DNA of 64,000 nucleotides from Bradyrhizobium jicamae (GTDB lineage Bacteria; Pseudomonadota; Alphaproteobacteria; Rhizobiales; Xanthobacteraceae), in the NCBI RefSeq assembly GCF_018130695.1, contig NZ_JAFCJX010000038.1:1-64000 (forward strand). Reading direction: 5' to 3'. Positions 53,818 to 63,050 of the stretch are shown here, in pieces. Position numbers and translations under genes: made by a program. The notes under the pieces were generated by a model. It saw nothing but the letters and a program-made list of their open reading frames with translations, did not search any database and was not told the origin of the DNA. Every line of letters starts with the position of its first letter. Position 1 is the stretch's first letter.

Positions 53818-53944
53818 CCCCTCATCCTGAGGAGCTTGCGAAGCAAGCGTCTCGAAGGACGAGGCCACTGGGCGGGCCTCATGGTTCGCCTGGCGATGCC
53901 AGCATCGTCCAGAGACGCGCGTTCCGCGCTCCTCACCATGAGGG
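53818..53944. repeat. Intergenic repeat, family C (copy 4)
   Basis: Begins CCCCTCATCCTGAGGAGC and ends CGCTCCTCACCATGAGGG, with an inner GTCTCGAAGGACGAGGCC segment. It sits between convergent TetR and amidase genes and ends six bases before the amidase stop. Confidence 0.85.
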
Positions 53945-53950
53945 TTTATC

Positions 53951-55372
53951 TTACCTCGGTGCCCGCGGATCGATCGGCGTCGTGCCGCGTACGCCCAAAA
54001 TGTCCTCCAGCACCTTCGCGCCCGCCAGCAGCTGCGCCTCCGCGCGGGGCTTCGCCACCATCTGCAATCCGACTGGCAGGCCCGATGCGGTGAAGCCGCA
54101 GGGCAGCGACAGCGCCGGGCAGCAGGCCAGCGTGATCGCATAGACGATGCCGAGCCATTCGACGTAATTGTCGAACTTTTTGCCGTCGCATTCGGCGACA
54201 TAGCGGTTCTCGACCGGGAACGGCGCCACGATCGTCGCGGGGCACAGCAGCAGATCGTAGGTGTCGAAGAACTCGAGCGTGCGCGCGGCCATCGCCACGC
54301 GCTGCGCCTCGGCGCGCTCGAGGTTCTCGACGGAGAGCTTCAGGCCTTCCTCGATGTTCCAGATCACCTCCGGCTTGAGCAGGTCGCGCTTGGAGCGCAG
54401 CAGCGCCGCCTTGCTGATCGCAAAATCGAAGGCGCGCAGCACGTGGAAGCATTCATGAGCCTCGCGCAAATCGGGATGCGCCTCCTCGACGATCGCGCCA
54501 GCCGCGGCAAAGCGCTCGGCGGCCTTCCGCGTGACGGCCTTCACTTCGGGATCGACCGGCGTGATGCCGAGATCGGGGGAATAGGCGATGCGCTTCGGCT
54601 TGCTGCCGGAACGGGCGGCGGACAGGAAGGATGTCGGCAGCGCCGGCAACGACAGCGGGTCGGCCGGATGCTCGCCGCTCATCGCGTCGAGCAGCAGCGC
54701 GAGGTCCTCGACATTGCGCGCCATCGGGCCCTGAACGCCGAGCGTGCGATCGACGCCGAACTTCGGCGTATGCGCGACGCGGCCGATGCTCGGCCGCAAG
54801 CCCACGACGCCGCAGAAGCTCGCGGGATTGCGCAGGCTGCCGCCCATGTCGGAGCCGTGCGCGAGCCAGGCCGTGCCGCTGGCCAGTGCCGCGGCCGCGC
54901 CGCCGGACGAGCCGGCCGCCGAGCGCGAAATGTCCCAGGGATTGCGCGTCGGGCCGAACACCTCGTTGAAAGTGTTGGCGCCGGCGCCGAATTCCGGCGT
55001 GTTCGACTTGGCGTAGATCACGCCGCCATTGCGTTCGAGCGTCTCGACCAGGATGTCCGATTTGGCGGGGACGTTATCCCTGTAGATCGGCGAGCCCTGC
55101 GTGGTCAGCACACCGGCGACATTGGTGAGATCCTTGATCGGCACCGGCAGGCCGGCGAGCAGGCCGCGCTCCGCGGCCGGCTTCGCCATCAGCGCTTTGG
55201 CGTGGCTGCGGGCGCGATCGAAGCACAGTGTCGGCAGCGCGTTGACCTTGCCGTCGACCTCGGCGATGCGTTGCTCCAGCACGTCGAGCAAATCGAGCGG
55301 CGTGACGTCGCCGGCTTTCAGTTTATCGACGACTGCGCACGCTGTGTCCCGTACCAAGCTCTGATCAGCCAC
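53951..55372 (-). CDS. Amidase-signature-family amidase
   Basis: A 473-residue amidase. The Ser-cisSer-Lys catalytic set is visible: Lys in GLPVPIKDL, cis-Ser in GSDMGGSLRNPASFCG and Ser in the RSAAGSSGGAAAALASGTAW region. It may hydrolyse amides or act as a GatA-like enzyme in secondary metabolism, but no gatB or gatC partner is present. It heads a leftward gene after an SDR gene and might share a transcript with it (gap of 66 bases). Substrate unknown. Confidence 0.92.
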   Translation of the reverse strand: MADQSLVRDTACAVVDKLKAGDVTPLDLLDVLEQRIAEVDGKVNALPTLCFDRARSHAKALMAKPAAERGLLAGLPVPIKDLTNVAGVLTTQGSPIYRDNVPAKSDILVETLERNGGVIYAKSNTPEFGAGANTFNEVFGPTRNPWDISRSAAGSSGGAAAALASGTAWLAHGSDMGGSLRNPASFCGVVGLRPSIGRVAHTPKFGVDRTLGVQGPMARNVEDLALLLDAMSGEHPADPLSLPALPTSFLSAARSGSKPKRIAYSPDLGITPVDPEVKAVTRKAAERFAAAGAIVEEAHPDLREAHECFHVLRAFDFAISKAALLRSKRDLLKPEVIWNIEEGLKLSVENLERAEAQRVAMAARTLEFFDTYDLLLCPATIVAPFPVENRYVAECDGKKFDNYVEWLGIVYAITLACCPALSLPCGFTASGLPVGLQMVAKPRAEAQLLAGAKVLEDILGVRGTTPIDPRAPR

Positions 55373-55438
55373 GTTTCTTGTCTCCGCATCTCGTCTTGCA
55401 GCTGTAGAGCATTTTCACGGAAGGACGCAACGCCGCGC

Positions 55439-56215
55439 TTAACCCCAGCCCGCCGTGAGCCCACCGTCCACCGTATAAATCACCCCCGACGTATACCCTG
55501 CGCGATCCGACGCCAGGAACGCCATGAGGTCACCGATCTCGCGCGCATGGGCGGGGCGGCCGAGCGGCATGCCCTTCTGGAATTCCTTGTAGCGGTTTTC
55601 GTCGTCGAACTGATGCTTGGCGCGGGTTTTCAGCAGCGTGACGTGGCGGTCGGTGCCGACGGGGCCGGGATTGATGCCGACCACGCGGATGTTGTCGGCG
55701 AGACTTTTGCCGCCGAGCGCGCGGGTGAAGGCCATCAGCGCGGCATTGCCGGCGCTGCCGCAGACATAGTTGGCGTCGAACTTCTCGCCGGCCGCGCCGA
55801 TGTCGTTGACGATCACGCCGCCGCCGCGCGCCTTCATCTGGGCGTAGATCGCCCGCGTCAGGTTGACGTATCCGAACACCTTCAGCTCCCAGGCGTGACG
55901 CCAGGTCGCTTCGTCGATCTTGTCGATCGAGCCGCCGGGAATGTCGCCGGCATTGTTGACGAGGATGTCGATGTCGGCAGCCTCCTTCGCCAGCCGCGCC
56001 AGATCCTCCGGCTTGCGCAAATCGACGACGCTGATCGCCGCATCGATCTGATGCGCCGCGCGCAACCGCTCGGCCAACGCCTTCAACTGCTCGCCATTGC
56101 GGGCGGCCAGCAGGAGATGGGCGCCTTCCTCGGCGAAGGCTTCGGCGGCGGCCGCGCCAATGCCCTTGGAGGCGCCGGTGATCAGGACGCGCTTGCCGCG
56201 CAGATGCAGATCCAT
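55439..56215 (-). CDS. Short-chain dehydrogenase/reductase with non-canonical active site
   Basis: A 258-residue SDR-fold protein. The NAD(P)-binding glycine motif TGASKGIGAAAAEAF, NNAGDIPGG and the terminal SGVIYTVDGGLT are normal. The catalytic block is not: where SDRs have a Ser and YxxxK before the TRAL helix, this one reads NDIGAAG and GSAGNAALMAFTRALGG, so Asn replaces Lys and Gly the Tyr. A Tyr three residues earlier (NYVCGSAGN) is displaced. It may bind NAD(P)H without the usual reaction or use another mechanism. Confidence 0.88.
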   Translation of the reverse strand: MDLHLRGKRVLITGASKGIGAAAAEAFAEEGAHLLLAARNGEQLKALAERLRAAHQIDAAISVVDLRKPEDLARLAKEAADIDILVNNAGDIPGGSIDKIDEATWRHAWELKVFGYVNLTRAIYAQMKARGGGVIVNDIGAAGEKFDANYVCGSAGNAALMAFTRALGGKSLADNIRVVGINPGPVGTDRHVTLLKTRAKHQFDDENRYKEFQKGMPLGRPAHAREIGDLMAFLASDRAGYTSGVIYTVDGGLTAGWG

Positions 56216-56386
56216 GGGGGTACTCGCTGTTCAAAGGAGGCGGGAAGTCCCGCGAATTGGGTGGGGCAGGGTCGCGTCGCGGTCAACACTGCACTGCAGC
56301 GTTGCACGCGCGCGAAGTTTGGTTCATTGCAGGACGATCAGCATAGGCGGCTTCGCCAACCGGGCAAAATCACAAGGGTGTTCTCG

Positions 56387-57466
56387 ATGAGCAGCGCAAA
56401 GAAGCAGTATCGGATCGCGGTCATTCCCGGCGACGGTATCGGCAAGGAAGTGATGCCGGAGGGCCTGCGCGTCATCGAGGCGGCGGCCAAGAAGCACGGC
56501 GTCAGCGTGCAGTTCGACCATTTCGACTTCGCCTCCTACGACTATTACGAGAAGCATGGCGAGATGATGCCGGAGGACTGGAAGGCGAAGATCGGCAAGC
56601 ACGACGCGATCTATTTCGGCGCGGTCGGCTGGCCCGCCAAGATCCCGGATCATATTTCTCTATGGGGCTCGCTCATAAAATTCCGCCGCGAGTTCGACCA
56701 ATACGTCAATCTGCGCCCGGTGCGGCTGATGCCCGGCGTGCCGTCGCCGCTCGCCAACCGCAAGCCCGGCGATATCGATTTCTGGGTGGTGCGCGAGAAT
56801 ACGGAGGGCGAATATTCCTCGGTCGGCGGCCGCATGTTCCCCGATACCGACCGCGAGTTCGTGACGCAACAGACGGTGATGACGCGCGTTGGCGTCGATC
56901 GTATCCTGAAATTCGCCTTCGATCTCGCGCAGTCGCGGCCGAAGAAGCACCTGACTTCGGCCACGAAATCAAACGGCATCTCCATCACCATGCCCTATTG
57001 GGACGAGCGCGTGGAGGCGATGGCCAAGAACTATCCGAAGGTGAAGTGGGACAAGTACCACATCGACATCCTCACCGCGAACTTCGTGCTGCATCCGGAC
57101 TGGTTCGACGTCGTGGTCGGCTCCAACCTGTTCGGGGACATCCTCTCCGATCTCGGCCCGGCCTGCACCGGCACGATCGGCATCGCCCCGTCGGGCAACA
57201 TCAATCCGGAAGGCAATTTCCCGAGCGTGTTCGAGCCCGTGCACGGCTCGGCGCCCGACATCGCAGGGCAGGGGATCGCCAACCCGATCGGCATGATCTG
57301 GTCGGGCGCGATGATGCTGGAGCATCTCGGCGAGAAGCAGGCCGCGGAATCGATCGTCGGCGCGATCGAGCGTACGCTTGGTGAGCGGACGCTGCGCACG
57401 CGCGATCTCGGCGGCAACGCGGATACGACGGCGTGCGGCAAGGCTGTCGCGGAGATGGTGGACTAG
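56387..57466 (+). CDS. Tartrate/isopropylmalate-type decarboxylating dehydrogenase
   Basis: A 359-residue NAD-dependent beta-decarboxylating dehydrogenase. It starts YRIAVIPGDGIGKEVMPEGL, has the substrate loop ENTEGEYSSVGGRMF, the metal-binding block SNLFGDILSDLGPACTGTIG and the nucleotide segment HGSAPDIAGQGIANPIG. The insert pattern and YWDERVEAMAKNYP fit tartrate dehydrogenase (TtuC-like) better than LeuB, but the choice is by eye. ATG 56387 has AAGGG eight bases upstream. The gene diverges from the SDR gene and converges on a hydroxyacid dehydrogenase gene. Confidence 0.9.
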   Translation: MSSAKKQYRIAVIPGDGIGKEVMPEGLRVIEAAAKKHGVSVQFDHFDFASYDYYEKHGEMMPEDWKAKIGKHDAIYFGAVGWPAKIPDHISLWGSLIKFRREFDQYVNLRPVRLMPGVPSPLANRKPGDIDFWVVRENTEGEYSSVGGRMFPDTDREFVTQQTVMTRVGVDRILKFAFDLAQSRPKKHLTSATKSNGISITMPYWDERVEAMAKNYPKVKWDKYHIDILTANFVLHPDWFDVVVGSNLFGDILSDLGPACTGTIGIAPSGNINPEGNFPSVFEPVHGSAPDIAGQGIANPIGMIWSGAMMLEHLGEKQAAESIVGAIERTLGERTLRTRDLGGNADTTACGKAVAEMVD

Positions 57467-57473
57467 GGCAATT

Positions 57474-57628
57474 CACCCTCTCCCCTTGTGGGAGAGGGTG
57501 GTTTCGATGCGCAAGCATCGAAACCGGGTGAGGGGTAACTCTCCACTCGGCGGAATCTTGCAAGCGGAGACATACCCCTCATCCGGCGCTTCGCGCCACC
57601 TTCTCCCACAAGGGGAGAAGGGAAGAGG
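57474..57628. repeat. Intergenic repeat, family B-like (copy 4)
   Basis: CACCCTCTCCCCTTGTGGGA at the left and TCTCCCACAAGGGGAGAAGG at the right, with an inner GTTTCGATGCGCAAGCATCG-type hairpin. It fills the gap between convergent genes. Confidence 0.8.
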
Positions 57629-57636
57629 GCCCGCGG

Positions 57637-58566
57637 TTAGGCTTTCGCAATCCGGCGGCAATGCTCCCAGGCCGCGTGGATCAGGTTCTCGCTCGCTTCC
57701 GGCGTGCGGAACGCCGAATGCGCCGACAGCGTCACGTTCGCGATCTTCGTCAGCGGATGATCGCCGGGCAGAGGCTCGGTGTTGAAGACGTCCAGGCCGG
57801 CGTGGTGGATGTGGCCGGAATTCAGCGCGTCGATCATCGCCGCTTCATCCACGATCGCAGCGCGCGCCGTGTTGACCAGGATGACACCCGGCTTCATCTT
57901 GCCGATCTTCTCGCGCGTGATCATGCCGCGGGTGTCGTCGTTGAGCAGCAGATGGATCGAGACGACGTCGCTCCTGGCGAGCACGGTATCGAGCTCGGTG
58001 AACTCGACGCCCGGATAGCTCTTCGGCGACCGGTTCCAGGCAATCACCTTCATGCCGCTACCGAGCGCGATGCGCGCGACTTCGGCTGCGATGCCGCCGA
58101 AGCCGACCAGGCCGAGCGTCTTGCCGGTGAGCTGCATGCCGTCCTCGCGCAGCCAGTTGCCGACGCGCATCTCGCGATCCATCATCGCGATGACGCGGGC
58201 CGAGGCCCACATCAGCGCGATCGCGGATTCTGCCACCGCGGTGTCGCCATAGCCCTTGATCAGGTGCACGGAGATGCCGAACTCGGCGAGTTCTTCCGGG
58301 TTCATGTAGCTGCGCGCGCCGGTGCCGAGGAATACGACGTCCTTCAGCCCCTTGCACTGCTTCGCCACCGCGGTCGGCAGCGCGGTGTGGTCGACGATTG
58401 CGATCTCGGCGCCGTCGAGCACGGCGGGATAGTCTTCGGGCTTGATGTCCGGGTTGCGGTTGATCGTGACCTTCGGATCGCCGGGTTTCTCCAGCTTCTC
58501 CATGATGACCGCGAGCGATTCATTGGCGTCGACGAAAACTCCGCGCACGAAGGCCTCCACTTGCAA
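57637..58566 (-). CDS. D-isomer-specific 2-hydroxyacid dehydrogenase
   Basis: A 309-residue NAD(P)-dependent dehydrogenase. The cofactor motif is GLVGFGGIAAEVARIALGSG. The catalytic Arg lies in NTARAAIVDEAAM, the Glu in LDVFNTEPLP and the His in SAHSAFRTPEASENL. It is ten bases upstream of no further gene but follows an amidohydrolase gene by nine bases, so the two form an operon read leftward. A 2-hydroxy or 2-keto acid is its likely substrate; which one is unknown. Confidence 0.92.
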   Translation of the reverse strand: MQVEAFVRGVFVDANESLAVIMEKLEKPGDPKVTINRNPDIKPEDYPAVLDGAEIAIVDHTALPTAVAKQCKGLKDVVFLGTGARSYMNPEELAEFGISVHLIKGYGDTAVAESAIALMWASARVIAMMDREMRVGNWLREDGMQLTGKTLGLVGFGGIAAEVARIALGSGMKVIAWNRSPKSYPGVEFTELDTVLARSDVVSIHLLLNDDTRGMITREKIGKMKPGVILVNTARAAIVDEAAMIDALNSGHIHHAGLDVFNTEPLPGDHPLTKIANVTLSAHSAFRTPEASENLIHAAWEHCRRIAKA

Positions 58567-58575
58567 GGAAGATGA

Positions 58576-59826
58576 TCAGGACGCGACGCCGGCCAGCGCC
58601 AGCACCGTATGCATCAAGACGTTGGCGCCGGCGGCACAGTCGGGCTGCGTCGCGTCTTCCAGCTCGTTGTGGCTGATGCCGTCCTTGCAGGGCACGAACA
58701 CCATCGCCGTCGGCATCACCGTGTTGAGGTTGCAGGCGTCGTGGCCGGCGCCGGAGGTGATGCGGCGGTGCGAATAGCCGAGCTGCTTGGCGGCATTCTC
58801 GACCGCATCGACGAATTTCGGATCGAAATGCGTCGGCGCCTTGCGCCAGATCAGGTCGAACTGGACCTCGACCTTGCGGCGGCCTGAGATCTCGGCGATT
58901 GCCGCGCGCAAATCCTTGTCCATCGCGTCCATGATTGCGGCATCGGCGCTGCGGCAATCCAGCGTGAAGGCGATCTCGCCGGGGATGACGTTGCGCGAGG
59001 GATTGGCGATCACGGCTTCACCAATGGTGCCGACCGCCTTCGGACCGTGTTTCTTCGCGATGCCTTCCATCGCCAGCACGATCTCCGACAGCGTGGCCAG
59101 CGCATCGCGCCGCAGCGGCATCGGCGTCGAGCCGGCATGGCTCTCGAAGCCGGTGATCTTGCCGTCGTACCACAGCACGCCCTGGCCGGAATCGACCACC
59201 CCGATGGTCTTGTTCTCGGCCTCCAGGATCGGACCCTGCTCGATATGCAGCTCGACGAAACCGGAGAATTTCTGGCGGCCCACGGGACTTTCGCCGCGAT
59301 AGCCGATGCTGTCGAGTGCTTCGCCGACGGTGATGCCTTCGGCGTCCTTGCGGGAGAGGATGTCGTCGGTGGTGAAATCGCCGACGTAGGCTGCGGAGGC
59401 CATCATCGCCGGCGCAAAGCGCGAGCCTTCCTCATTGGTCCAGTTGCAGATGCAGATCGGCGCGTCGGTCTCGATGCCGGCGTCGTTGAGCGTGCGCACC
59501 ACCTCCAGCGCCGCGAGCGTGCCGAGGATGCCGTCATATTTGCCGCCGGTCGGCTGGGTATCGAGATGCGAGCCGAGCCCGATCGGCAGCTTCGACATGT
59601 CGCGACCCTTGCGCAGGCCGAACATCGAGCCGAGCGCATCGACATGGACGTCGAGACCTGCGTCCTCACACGCCCTGCGGAACCAGTCGCGCACCTGCTT
59701 GTCCTCGGCGCTCAGCGTCAGCCGCCGCACGCCGCCCTTCGGCGTCGCGCCGAATTTTGCGGTTTCGTGGATCGCACCCCACAGGCGGGCGGAATCGATC
59801 TGCAGGTTTGACGCGGCGCGGCTCAT
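58576..59826 (-). CDS. Hydantoinase/carbamoylase-type M20 amidohydrolase
   Basis: A 416-residue metal-dependent amidohydrolase related to N-carbamoyl-L-amino acid hydrolase and allantoate amidohydrolase. The metal ligands are in GSHLDTQPTGGKYDGILG, WTNEEGSRFAP, VELHIEQGP and GAGHDACNLNTVMP. The dimerisation domain is in place. ATG 59826 is the start of homology; an earlier frame start at 59847 is less likely. It is co-directional with the LysR gene upstream and couples to the hydroxyacid dehydrogenase. Confidence 0.92.
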   Translation of the reverse strand: MSRAASNLQIDSARLWGAIHETAKFGATPKGGVRRLTLSAEDKQVRDWFRRACEDAGLDVHVDALGSMFGLRKGRDMSKLPIGLGSHLDTQPTGGKYDGILGTLAALEVVRTLNDAGIETDAPICICNWTNEEGSRFAPAMMASAAYVGDFTTDDILSRKDAEGITVGEALDSIGYRGESPVGRQKFSGFVELHIEQGPILEAENKTIGVVDSGQGVLWYDGKITGFESHAGSTPMPLRRDALATLSEIVLAMEGIAKKHGPKAVGTIGEAVIANPSRNVIPGEIAFTLDCRSADAAIMDAMDKDLRAAIAEISGRRKVEVQFDLIWRKAPTHFDPKFVDAVENAAKQLGYSHRRITSGAGHDACNLNTVMPTAMVFVPCKDGISHNELEDATQPDCAAGANVLMHTVLALAGVAS

Positions 59827-59853
59827 GCTGTGGTCCTCATTGAACACCTCTGT

Positions 59854-60771
59854 TCAATGGCGCGCCGCTGCCGTGGCGTCAACCGCAACGCTGCCTTGCG
59901 CGATTTGCTGCGCGAGGTCGGCCACGCGCTCGACCGCCACGGCGTCGGGCGATGCGAGCCAGCTTGCCGTGAAGGTGACGGGTTGCAACTGGAAATCAGT
60001 CTCGAGCAGTTGCAGCCGTCCGTCGGCGATCTCGCTCTGGACGATCGAGGCGGGAATGACGGCAACGCCGAGGCCTTCCACCGTCATGTGGATCAGGGTC
60101 GCGAGCGATGCGCTGGCGTGCAGCCGGATCGGCGGCAGATCCGGGCGATCGAACACCGCGCGGACCGCCTCATAGGGCTTGGTCTTGCGCAGGAAGGTGA
60201 TCATCGGGAATTTCGCGAGATCGTGCACCGTCAGGCGCTTGCCGCCGAGTCCCAGGGACGGGCTGGCCAGGAAATTGAGCTGGTGGTTGCACAGCAAGCG
60301 ATTGTGCACGCCGGACATCGACAGCGGCCCGACCACGAAGGCGAGCTCGATCTCCTGCGCGAGCAGCTGCGCGCTCAGGTTCGGCGTGATGTCGACCTCG
60401 ATCTCCAGCGACAGGTTCGGGTAGATCGCGTTCACGCTCTTGACGAGCTGCGGCAGCCAGGTGTGCACGATGGTCTCGGCGACGCCGAGCCGCAGCACGC
60501 CGCGCATCGCGGAACGGTCGCCGACCGCGGTCATCATCTCGGCGCGCAGCCCGATCAGCTTCTCCGCATAGACCATCAGCTCGCGGCCGCTCGGCGTCGG
60601 CGAGGCGACGCGATGGTCGCGATGCAGCAGCTTGACCCCCATCTCGCGCTCGAGCTGGGCGATGCGCTGGGAGATCGCAGGCTGGGTCGTGTTGAGCCGC
60701 TGGGCGGCGCCGCGGAAGGTCCCGAGCTTCACAACCCAGAGGAAGGTCTCGATGGATTTGAAATCCAACAT
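59854..60771 (-). CDS. LysR-family transcriptional regulator
   Basis: A 305-residue regulator. The N-terminal winged helix reads FKSIETFLWVVKLGTFRGAA then TTQPAISQRIAQLEREMGV, followed by a typical effector domain. It diverges from the DUF1445 gene across an A+T-rich gap with a perfect nine-bp inverted repeat, the usual layout for LysR control of the divergent gene. It is also 27 bases upstream of the amidohydrolase gene and may be co-transcribed with it. Confidence 0.94.
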   Translation of the reverse strand: MLDFKSIETFLWVVKLGTFRGAAQRLNTTQPAISQRIAQLEREMGVKLLHRDHRVASPTPSGRELMVYAEKLIGLRAEMMTAVGDRSAMRGVLRLGVAETIVHTWLPQLVKSVNAIYPNLSLEIEVDITPNLSAQLLAQEIELAFVVGPLSMSGVHNRLLCNHQLNFLASPSLGLGGKRLTVHDLAKFPMITFLRKTKPYEAVRAVFDRPDLPPIRLHASASLATLIHMTVEGLGVAVIPASIVQSEIADGRLQLLETDFQLQPVTFTASWLASPDAVAVERVADLAQQIAQGSVAVDATAAARH

Positions 60772-60806
60772 TGGAAGGATTTTTCCCTCAATAAAGAAAA
60801 TTTATC

Positions 60807-60829
60807 AATCGTCATCAAAAATGACGATT
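60807..60829. promoter_or_regulatory. Candidate LysR operator in the divergent gap
   Basis: A perfect inverted repeat AATCGTCAT (60807-60815) / ATGACGATT (60821-60829) with a five-base CAAAA spacer lies between the LysR and DUF1445 genes, 36 bases from the LysR start codon. It contains the T-N11-A spacing expected of LysR boxes. Confidence 0.65.
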
Positions 60830-60890
60830 AGACTTTATATCAGGCTTGCGTTTGGCTGTCTTCTGTCGAGAATGTGGGCAGGGGATTTCA

Positions 60891-61706
60891 ATGACTGTTT
60901 TTGCGGCAGTGCAGCGATCGACCGAACAAGCCTCGCTTCCGAGCCAGGAGGCGCGCCGCGCCTTCCGCAGCGGTGCGGCCGCGACCACCGCCGGCGTCGC
61001 CAACGGCTTCGTCCAGGGCAACCTCGCGATCCTGCCGGAAAAGCTCGCCGGCGATTTCCACCGCTTCTGCCAGCTCAATCCGAAGCCGTGCCCGATCATC
61101 GGCATGTCCGACGTCGGCAATCCCCGAATTCCCGCGCTCGGCCTCGATCTCGACATCCGCACCGACGTGCCGCGCTACCGCGTCTGGCATGACGGCGAAG
61201 TGACGGACGAGCCGACCGATATCATGAAGTACTGGCGCGACGATCTCGTCGCCTTCGTGCTCGGCTGCTCCTATTCATTCGAGGAAGCGCTGCTCGACGA
61301 AGGCCTGCCGATCCGTCACGTCGAGCAGAACCTGCGCGTGCCGATGTACCGCACCAACATTGCATGTAGCCCGTCCGGTCCGTTCGCCGGACCCATGGTC
61401 GTGTCGATGCGTCCGCTCAAGCCGGCGGACGCGATCCGCGCGGTGCAGATCACCTCGCGCTATCCGGCGGTGCACGGCGCGCCCGTGCATCTCGGCCATC
61501 CGCATTCGATCGGCATCAAGGACATTGCGAAGCCGGACTACGGCGATGCGGTGCCGGTCGCCGACGACGAGATCCCGGTGTTCTGGGCGTGTGGCGTAAC
61601 GCCGCAAGCCGTGATCGCGAGCGCGAAGCTGCCGTTCGCGATCACGCATGCGCCGGGACTGATGCTGGTGACGGATTTGAAGAACAGGAACATGGCTGTG
61701 ATTTAG
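60891..61706 (+). CDS. DUF1445 protein (D-glutamate cyclase-like hydro-lyase)
   Basis: A 271-residue protein of the DUF1445/D-glutamate cyclase family. The blocks GFVQGNLAILPEKLAGDFHR, CQLNPKPCPIIGMSDVGNP, LGCSYSFEEALLDEGLPIRH and VFWACGVTPQAVI are characteristic. Relatives cyclise D-glutamate to 5-oxo-D-proline; others are called putative hydro-lyases. ATG 60891 has AGGGG eight bases upstream. A binding protein and a permease of the liv type follow in the same direction, so the likely role is breakdown of an imported amino acid derivative. Confidence 0.88.
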   Translation: MTVFAAVQRSTEQASLPSQEARRAFRSGAAATTAGVANGFVQGNLAILPEKLAGDFHRFCQLNPKPCPIIGMSDVGNPRIPALGLDLDIRTDVPRYRVWHDGEVTDEPTDIMKYWRDDLVAFVLGCSYSFEEALLDEGLPIRHVEQNLRVPMYRTNIACSPSGPFAGPMVVSMRPLKPADAIRAVQITSRYPAVHGAPVHLGHPHSIGIKDIAKPDYGDAVPVADDEIPVFWACGVTPQAVIASAKLPFAITHAPGLMLVTDLKNRNMAVI

Positions 61707-61789
61707 TGCAGCACTTGCCGTTTCTTCGGGCTTTACCGCGTACAACATTCACTCCATCGATAGCCGCAATTTTTAAAGAGGGGACTGAG

Positions 61790-63034
61790 ATGACGATGAA
61801 CCGCCGTGAACTGCTGCTGGGTGCAACGGCCGCTGCCGCGCTGATGCCGATTGCGGCGCGCGCGCAAACCTCAGAAGTCGTCATCGGCGCAACCTATCCG
61901 TTGTCGGGCTCCGGCGCGCAGGTGGGTGTCGACGCGCAGCGCGCGTTCGAGACCGCGATCGACATCATCAACAACGACCAGGACTTCGATCTTCCGCTGG
62001 CCAAGGGCGTCGGTCTGCCGGGCCTCGGCGGCGCCAAGATCCGTATCGTCTATGCCGACACCCAGGGCGACCCGCAAAAGGGGCGCGCCGAAGCCGAGCG
62101 CCTGATCACCCAGGAAAAGGTCTGCGCCATCCTCGGTTCCTATCAAAGCGCGGTCGCCGTCACGATCAGCCAGATCTGCGAACGCTACCAGACGCCGTTC
62201 ATCTCGGCGGACAACTCCTCGCCGAGCCTGCATCGCCGCGGCCTGAAGTATTATTTCCGTGCCTCGCCGCATGACGAGATGTTCTCGGCCGGGATGTTCG
62301 ACTTTCTCGATGCGATGAAGAAGAAGGGCGCCAAGGCCAATACGCTGGCGCTGTTCCACGAAGACACGATCTTCGGCACCGACTCCGCCAACGCGCAGAC
62401 CAAGCTCGCCAACGAGCGCGGCTACAAGATCGTCGCCGACATCAAGTACCGCGCCAACTCGCCGTCGCTGTCGGCCGAGGTGCAGCAGCTCAAGGCCGCC
62501 AACGCCGATGTGCTGATGCCCTCGAGCTACACCACCGACGGCATCCTGCTGGTCAAGACCATGGCCGAGCTCGGCTACAAGCCGAATGCCATCGTGGCGC
62601 AGGCGGCCGGCTTCTCCGAGAAGGCGCTCTATGACGCGGTGGGCGACAAGCTCGAGGGTGCGATCACCCGCGGCAGCTTCTCGCTCGATCTCGCCGCCAA
62701 GCGGCCGATGGTCGGCAAGATCAACGATCTGTTCAAGGCGAAGTCGGGCAAGGACCTCAACGACAACACGTCGCGGCAGTTCATGGCCATGATCATCATG
62801 GCCGACGCCATCAACCGCGCCAAATCCACCGACGGCGAGAAGATCCGCGACGCGCTGGCCGCGACCGAGATGCCGGGCGAGCAGACCATCATGCCCTGGA
62901 AGCGCGTCAAGTTCGACGAGATGGGCCAGAACAACGACGCCGATCCGGTGCTGCTGCAATATGTCGGCGGCAAGTTCGTCACCATCTTCCCGACGCAGGC
63001 GGCCGTTGCCGACGCGATCTGGCCGATGAAGTAA
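61790..63034 (+). CDS. Branched-chain-amino-acid-type ABC substrate-binding protein
   Basis: A 414-residue periplasmic binding protein of the Peripla_BP_6 (LivK-like) fold. The N-terminus MTMNRRELLLGATAAAALMP has an RR pair before the hydrophobic core and may use the Tat or Sec route; cleavage near ARAQ. The mature part starts VVIGATYPLSGSGAQVGVDA, then AILGSYQSAVAVTISQICER and PFISADNSSPSLHRRG. ATG 61790 has a GAGGGG site about nine bases upstream. The gene lies between DUF1445 and livH-like genes, so it probably delivers the substrate of this pathway. Confidence 0.93.
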   Translation: MTMNRRELLLGATAAAALMPIAARAQTSEVVIGATYPLSGSGAQVGVDAQRAFETAIDIINNDQDFDLPLAKGVGLPGLGGAKIRIVYADTQGDPQKGRAEAERLITQEKVCAILGSYQSAVAVTISQICERYQTPFISADNSSPSLHRRGLKYYFRASPHDEMFSAGMFDFLDAMKKKGAKANTLALFHEDTIFGTDSANAQTKLANERGYKIVADIKYRANSPSLSAEVQQLKAANADVLMPSSYTTDGILLVKTMAELGYKPNAIVAQAAGFSEKALYDAVGDKLEGAITRGSFSLDLAAKRPMVGKINDLFKAKSGKDLNDNTSRQFMAMIIMADAINRAKSTDGEKIRDALAATEMPGEQTIMPWKRVKFDEMGQNNDADPVLLQYVGGKFVTIFPTQAAVADAIWPMK

Positions 63035-63050
63035 GCGCGATCGGGTTGCC

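Noticed and set aside
54443..56386. A long in-frame extension before the tartrate-type dehydrogenase
   Set aside because: It runs antisense across the amidase and SDR genes; homology and a ribosome-binding site place the start at 56387.
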